From an uncultured Acidimicrobiales bacterium (GTDB taxonomy: Bacteria > Actinomycetota > Acidimicrobiia > Acidimicrobiales > Iamiaceae), in the NCBI GenBank assembly GCA_937926025.1, contig CALANQ010000407.1, positions 1 to 13,217 on the forward strand: DNA of 13,217 nt, in the 5' to 3' direction. The notes under the pieces were generated by a model. The model did not search any database. It had not been told where the DNA came from and worked only from the letters and a program-made list of their open reading frames with translations. How positions within the stretch are numbered: the first letter of the stretch is position 1; the number at the start of each line of letters is the position of its first letter. Below are positions 6,980 to 13,217 of the stretch, piece by piece. The position numbers and the translations under genes were made by a program.

Positions 6980-7291
6980 TCAGGCTTCGGCGTCGAGGGC
7001 GGCCGCGTCGAGCGCAGCCTGGGCCTCGGCGGCCGCAGCCTCGGGATCGATCTCGACGGCCTCGATCTTGTCCGCGGCGATCTCCTCGAAGGCGATGGAG
7101 AGCGGCTTGCGGGCCACCGAGGTGACCTGCGGCGGCACGAGGCTGCCGGAGGTGTCGCCCAGCTGGCCGAAGTACGAGTTGATCTGGCGGGCCCGCTTGG
7201 CGCCGAGGGTCACCAGCCGGAACTTCGAGTCGGCCCGCGTGAGGAGCTCCTCGATGGGCGGGTTCATCATCGTCTCGTGCTGCCAGGTCAT
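6980..7291 (-). CDS. rpoZ: DNA-directed RNA polymerase omega subunit
   Basis: RpoZ is the small omega subunit that helps fold and stabilise the beta' subunit of RNA polymerase. The 103-residue protein carries the core MNPPIEELLTRADSKFRLV (9-27), AKRARQINSYFGQL (31-44) and RKPLSIAFEEIAADKI (61-76), which match actinobacterial omega. The ATG at 7291 has AAGGA seven bases upstream and gives the expected short N-terminus. Longer open sequence upstream overlaps the kinase gene in another frame and is not real. After residue 76 there is an unusual acidic, alanine-rich tail (EAAAAEAQAALDAAALDAEA) with no counterpart in the omega proteins I know. The gene has the usual neighbour coaBC downstream and a candidate promoter just upstream. 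Confidence 0.95.
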   Translation of the reverse strand: MTWQHETMMNPPIEELLTRADSKFRLVTLGAKRARQINSYFGQLGDTSGSLVPPQVTSVARKPLSIAFEEIAADKIEAVEIDPEAAAAEAQAALDAAALDAEA

Positions 7292-7298
7292 GTCCGTG

Positions 7299-7303
7299 TC
7301 CTT
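7299..7303 (-). promoter_or_regulatory. Ribosome binding site of rpoZ
   Basis: The minus strand reads AAGGA with a seven-base spacer to the ATG at 7291. It supports this start over the internal double ATG that encodes residues 8 and 9. Confidence 0.65.
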
Positions 7304-7329
7304 CGTCGTCTGCGCCGTGAGGCCGGTCG

Positions 7330-7335
7330 ATCGTA
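7330..7335 (-). promoter_or_regulatory. Candidate -10 element of the rpoZ promoter
   Basis: In the 85-bp gap between the kinase gene and rpoZ, the minus strand reads TACGAT, matching the actinobacterial TANNNT -10 pattern, 38 bases before the rpoZ ATG. No convincing -35 hexamer is visible at 16-19 bases upstream, so this is tentative. If real, it would let rpoZ-coaBC-metK be transcribed apart from the mihF-kinase pair, with a leader of about 31 bases. Confidence 0.35.
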
Positions 7336-7376
7336 CCAACCGAGCGGCCCGGTGAGCGAGATGGGTGGTGGTGCGC

Positions 7377-7910
7377 TCAGGCCTCGCAGCGCGCGGCCGC
7401 CTCGACGATCTGGTCGACGATGGCCTCGGGGGCGGTGGCGGTGGAGTCCACGACCAGGTCGTAGATGGAGAGGTCCTGAAGGTCGATGTCGTAGAAGTCC
7501 AGGTAGCGGGTGCGCTCCGAGGCCTCTCGTTCCTGGTTGTGGGTGAGGGCCTCGTCGGCGTCGTGGCCGTCTCGGCCCCCGACGCGACGCGCTCGTTCGA
7601 CCTCGTCGCAGTGGATCCAGATGCGCAGGGCACGGAGCGCAGCTCTGGTGGCCAGCCAACCGGCCAGCCGGGATTCCAGCAGCACGTCGCCGACCTGCGC
7701 CCGCTCGATCAGCCGATCGTCGAGGGCGCGGTCGATGGAGTCGTCGGCTTCGGCGATGCGGGCGAACTCGGCGAGGGACACCCCTCGCTCGGCGGCCATC
7801 GATCGGAAGACCGTCCCACCGTCGAGGTGGTCCAGTCCGAGCCGGGTGGCGACGCTGCGTGCGACGGTGCTGGTCCCCGAGCCGGGCAGGCCCGACAGGG
7901 TGATCAGCAC
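7377..7910 (-). CDS. cmk: Archaeal-type cytidylate kinase-like P-loop NMP kinase
   Basis: This 177-residue protein resembles the archaeal cytidylate kinase family, which phosphorylates CMP/dCMP with ATP. It opens with a P-loop GLPGSGTST (7-15), in which Thr replaces the usual Lys, as is typical of that family. The substrate region has DGGTVFRSMAAERGVSLAEF (30-49) and LLESRLAGW (77-85). The end carries the family's marked YDIDLQDLSIYDLVVDS (140-156). It does not look like guanylate kinase: there is no GPSGVGK P-loop and no S-R-P-R-GE GMP-binding segment. It begins at a GTG four bases after the mihF stop, with no Shine-Dalgarno, so it is probably translationally coupled. It occupies the place between mihF and rpoZ where most Actinobacteria have gmk. 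The family is well supported; CMP versus another nucleotide as substrate is inferred. Confidence 0.8.
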   Translation of the reverse strand: MLITLSGLPGSGTSTVARSVATRLGLDHLDGGTVFRSMAAERGVSLAEFARIAEADDSIDRALDDRLIERAQVGDVLLESRLAGWLATRAALRALRIWIHCDEVERARRVGGRDGHDADEALTHNQEREASERTRYLDFYDIDLQDLSIYDLVVDSTATAPEAIVDQIVEAAARCEA

Positions 7911-7914
7911 GCGG

Positions 7915-8229
7915 TCAGTTGAACGCAGCGAGCAGCGCTTCGCGCTGCTGCTTGCCGAGACCGCGGAGGCGCCGGGTGTCGGCGATCCCGATCTCGTCCA
8001 TGGTGCGCCGCGCCTTGACCTTGCCCACGCCGGGCAGGGACTCGAGCACGGCGAGCACCTTGGTCTTGCCGACCAGATCGCTCGTCTCGGCCTCGTCGAG
8101 GACCTCGGCCAGCGAGACCGAACCGAGCTTCAGGCGTTCCTTGAGCTCGGCACGGGCCTTGCGCGCGGCAGCGGCCTTCTCGAGGGCAGCAGCACGCTGC
8201 TCGGGGGTGAGTGACGGAGGTTGTGCCAT
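7915..8229 (-). CDS. mihF: Integration host factor, actinobacterial type (mIHF)
   Basis: mIHF is a small nucleoid protein found in Actinobacteria that binds and bends DNA without sequence homology to E. coli IHF. The 104-residue protein has a long basic N-terminal helix, LTPEQRAAALEKAAAARKAR (7-26). The conserved DNA-binding helix-turn-helix part follows, with LPGVGKVKARR (65-75) and TRRLRGLGKQQREALL (85-100). Length and sequence match the family throughout. It lies 67 bp after pyrF, beyond a palindrome, and four bases before the kinase gene. Directly before the ATG there is no strong Shine-Dalgarno. A TAGGGT seven bases upstream could be a -10 element giving a leaderless message, but this is unproven. 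This gene is the best single marker that the contig is actinobacterial. Confidence 0.96.
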   Translation of the reverse strand: MAQPPSLTPEQRAAALEKAAAARKARAELKERLKLGSVSLAEVLDEAETSDLVGKTKVLAVLESLPGVGKVKARRTMDEIGIADTRRLRGLGKQQREALLAAFN

Positions 8230-8270
8230 GGCGAAAACCCTACCCCTGCCTGGCGTTCCTCGCCGGGGAT

Positions 8271-8290
8271 GATGCGACCGCGGTCACATC
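8271..8290 (-). terminator. Imperfect palindrome just after pyrF, hairpin or operator
   Basis: The minus strand reads GATGTGACCGCGGTCGCATC, a 20-bp palindrome with one off-pair six bases after the pyrF stop. As RNA of the pyrF transcript it folds into an 8-bp stem with a CGCG loop, and the single off-pair becomes a permitted G-U. On the opposite strand it would be a C-A clash. This favours an RNA hairpin at the end of the pyr genes. There is no T-run. It could instead be a protein-binding operator before mihF. Confidence 0.45.
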
Positions 8291-8296
8291 GGAGCA

Positions 8297-9028
8297 TCAG
8301 AGGGTGATGGACTCCACCAGCTGCGATGCGGCCACGACCGGGTCCTCCGCCTGGGTGACCGCCCGGCCGATGACCAGCAGGTCGGCGCCGGCGTCGAACG
8401 CCTCTTGGGGGGTGGCGGCCCGGGCCTGGTCGTGGGTGGGCGCACCGGCGGGGCGGATGCCCGGGGTGACGATGGTGAGCCGGGGGCCCATCTGGCGGGC
8501 ATCGCGGGCGTCGGCCACCGCGCAGACCAGCCCGCCGCAGCCGGCCTCGATGGCGAGGGCGACGCGCTTGGGCAGGATGTGCGGCGGCGCCGTGTTGTCG
8601 CTGGTCAGGATGGTGACCGCGAGGGCGCAGGGATCGGGCAGGCCGGCGCTGTCGGCCCCCTCCTTCAGCCCTTCGACCCCGGCCCGGAGCATGTCGACGC
8701 CGCCGAAGGCGTGCATCGTGGTGTAGGACGCCCCGAGCGAGCCGAGGACCTTGGACGCCCGGTTGACCGTGGTGGGGATGTCGTGGAGCTTGAGGTCCAC
8801 GAACACCTGGTAGCCGAGCTCGAGCATGGTCTCGATGGCGTCGGGTCCCGCAGCCGAGTACAGCTCGAGCCCGACCTTGACCACACCGAACCAGGGGCGG
8901 AGCGTCTGCGCCGTGCGGCGGGCCACGACCAGGTCGTCGACGTCGAGCACGAGGGCGAGCCGCCGCCGCACGTCGTGGTCGGCGTCCACCATCGGGGCCT
9001 CGGCCTCAGCGTTCGCGGTCGTGTCCAT
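8297..9028 (-). CDS. pyrF: Orotidine 5'-phosphate decarboxylase, subfamily 1
   Basis: PyrF removes CO2 from orotidine monophosphate to give UMP, the last step of de novo pyrimidine synthesis. The 243-residue TIM barrel shows LVLDVDD (Asp29, 27-33), KVGLELY (Lys51) and the catalytic FVDLKLHDIPTTV (Asp78, Lys80, Asp83). It also has MHAFGGVDMLRAG, the phosphate-binding TPGIRP (188-193) and GRAV (221-224). DLKLHDIP marks subfamily 1, the E. coli/Bacillus form; Streptomyces and Mycobacterium usually carry subfamily 2 with a DAKRGDIG motif. The ATG lies inside the end of pyrD (23-bp overlap) and has GGAG six bases upstream, which supports it over an in-frame ATG at codon 13. Residues before about 22 are not conserved. 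It is the last gene of the carB-pyrD-pyrF block. Confidence 0.96.
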   Translation of the reverse strand: MDTTANAEAEAPMVDADHDVRRRLALVLDVDDLVVARRTAQTLRPWFGVVKVGLELYSAAGPDAIETMLELGYQVFVDLKLHDIPTTVNRASKVLGSLGASYTTMHAFGGVDMLRAGVEGLKEGADSAGLPDPCALAVTILTSDNTAPPHILPKRVALAIEAGCGGLVCAVADARDARQMGPRLTIVTPGIRPAGAPTHDQARAATPQEAFDAGADLLVIGRAVTQAEDPVVAASQLVESITL

Positions 9029-9959
9029 GGATCGCTCCGATCAGTTCGCCCGCGTCACGGATCCCGTGTCGCTGGCACCAGTCAACCAGTCCTACCGCAA
9101 CCTGTCCCGGGGCACGCGGATCGGCGAAGGTGGCCGTCCCGACCTGCACCGCAGCCGCGCCCGCGACCATCAGCTCGGCGGCCGACCCGGCGTCGGCCAC
9201 GCCCCCGGCGCCCACGATCGGGACGTCGGGCCGGGCCGCGGCCACGTCGTGGACCGCCCGCACGGCCACGGGGTGGATGGCGGGACCCGACAGCCCTCCC
9301 CCGCCGTTGCCCAGCCGGTAGGTGCGGGTGGCGGGGTCGATGGCCATGCCCATGACCGTGTTGATCAGGGTGACGGCCTCAGCCCCACCGGCCACCGCCG
9401 CGTCGACGATGGGCAGGAGGTCGCCCACGTTGGGGCTGAGCTTCGCCCAGCGGGACCGTCCGCAGCCGGCGGTGACCTCCATGGCGGCCTGCGTGGCCTC
9501 GGCGGAGTGGGCGAACATGCCGGAGCGATCCTCCACGTTGGGGCAGCTCAGGTTCACCTCGACGGCCACGACCTGCGGCGGCGCATCGGCCAGCAGGTCG
9601 GCGGCCCGGCGGTAGTCGTCGACGGTGCGACCCCAGATGGAGGCCACGACCGTGGCCCCGGTGGCCAGCAGCAGCGGCAGGTCGTCGGCCATCCACGCCG
9701 CCACCCCCGGCCCCTGGAGGCCGACGGCGTTGAGCATGCCGGCGGTGGCCTCGTGGACCCGGGGCGCGGGGTTGCCCGGCCACGGGTCGGCGGAGACGGA
9801 CTTGGTGACCACGGCACCGAGGCCGGCGAGGTCGACGTAGGGGGCCAGCTCGGACCCGTGGCCCGCCGTGCCCGACGCGGTGAGCACGGGGTTGCGCAGC
9901 TCGACGCTGCCGACGCGGGTCGGCAGGGCCGGGATGGGCGGCACCCGCTTGCGGCCCAC
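9006..9959 (-). CDS. pyrD: Dihydroorotate dehydrogenase, class 1 (1B-like)
   Basis: PyrD oxidises dihydroorotate to orotate using FMN. The 317-residue barrel has TASGTAG (27-33), VTKSVS (51-56), NAVGLQGPG (78-86) and NLSCPNV (136-142), with Cys139 as the class 1 catalytic base; class 2 enzymes have Ser here. It also shows KLSPNV (173-178), the NT(x)2GMAID loop (200-207), GGLSGPAIHPVAVR (221-234) and GAGGV (250-254). NAVGLQ and GGLSGPAI are the pattern of class 1B, which normally works with an FAD/iron-sulfur partner, PyrK. No pyrK is present between carB and pyrD. The GTG at 9959 begins two bases after the carB stop, with AGGAG eleven bases upstream. Extending the frame upstream would only read through carB in another frame. 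The 3' end overlaps pyrF by 23 bp. Confidence 0.95.
   Translation of the reverse strand: MGRKRVPPIPALPTRVGSVELRNPVLTASGTAGHGSELAPYVDLAGLGAVVTKSVSADPWPGNPAPRVHEATAGMLNAVGLQGPGVAAWMADDLPLLLATGATVVASIWGRTVDDYRRAADLLADAPPQVVAVEVNLSCPNVEDRSGMFAHSAEATQAAMEVTAGCGRSRWAKLSPNVGDLLPIVDAAVAGGAEAVTLINTVMGMAIDPATRTYRLGNGGGGLSGPAIHPVAVRAVHDVAAARPDVPIVGAGGVADAGSAAELMVAGAAAVQVGTATFADPRAPGQVAVGLVDWCQRHGIRDAGELIGAIHGHDRER
9035..9038 (-). promoter_or_regulatory. Ribosome binding site of pyrF inside pyrD
   Basis: The minus strand reads GGAG with a six-base spacer to the pyrF ATG at 9028. Both lie within the last codons of pyrD, consistent with coupled translation, and the site decides for the longer PyrF start. 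Confidence 0.55.
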
Positions 9960-9961
9960 GA

Positions 9962-13217
<3,256 letters not shown>

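Noticed and set aside
7866..7892. Thr in place of Lys in the kinase P-loop (GSGTST) as an inactivating change
   Set aside because: Archaeal-type cytidylate kinases typically have GSGT or GTGT here, so it supports the family assignment and does not indicate loss of function.

Overview
The window is a high-GC stretch (roughly 70% by eye), densely coding, that looks like a draft contig from an actinobacterium, probably a lineage outside the well-studied Streptomyces/Mycobacterium groups, such as an Acidimicrobiia-like organism. The actinobacterial assignment rests on a clear mIHF gene and on the order carB-pyrD-pyrF-mihF-(kinase)-rpoZ-coaBC-metK-priA. The finer placement is inference, from a subfamily-1 PyrF and a class-1B-like PyrD in place of the forms usual in model Actinobacteria. 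The first 54 bases are not genomic: they match the Illumina P5/TruSeq adapter. The left end is therefore an assembly artefact that cuts the first gene.

Plus strand, 55-2601: a 5'-truncated RsmC/YbxB-type methyltransferase overlaps by 4 bp a SpoU/TrmH-family RNA 2'-O-methyltransferase. After an 86-bp gap come a DUF664/DinB-like thiol-dependent family protein and, 20 bp further, a PhzF-family isomerase/epimerase. The first pair suggests RNA modification; the second pair is small accessory enzymes of unknown substrate.

Minus strand, 13217-2598: carB (5' end beyond the window), pyrD and pyrF form a tightly coupled pyrimidine block. An imperfect 20-bp palindrome lies just past pyrF. Then follow mihF, an archaeal-type cytidylate-kinase-like gene in the slot where most Actinobacteria carry gmk, rpoZ (with its own candidate promoter), coaBC and metK. 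A strong GC-rich hairpin follows metK. After it comes a helicase-degenerate actinobacterial priA, whose stop codon shares the tetranucleotide CTAG with the phzF stop from the opposite strand.

Together the minus-strand genes cover UMP synthesis, nucleotide phosphorylation, nucleoid and transcription components, coenzyme A and S-adenosylmethionine synthesis, and replication restart. No mobile elements, CRISPR arrays, tRNA/rRNA genes or defence systems were seen. I find no new multi-gene system; the most interesting points are the kinase swap at the gmk position, the class-1B-like PyrD without an adjacent pyrK, and the adapter artefact.
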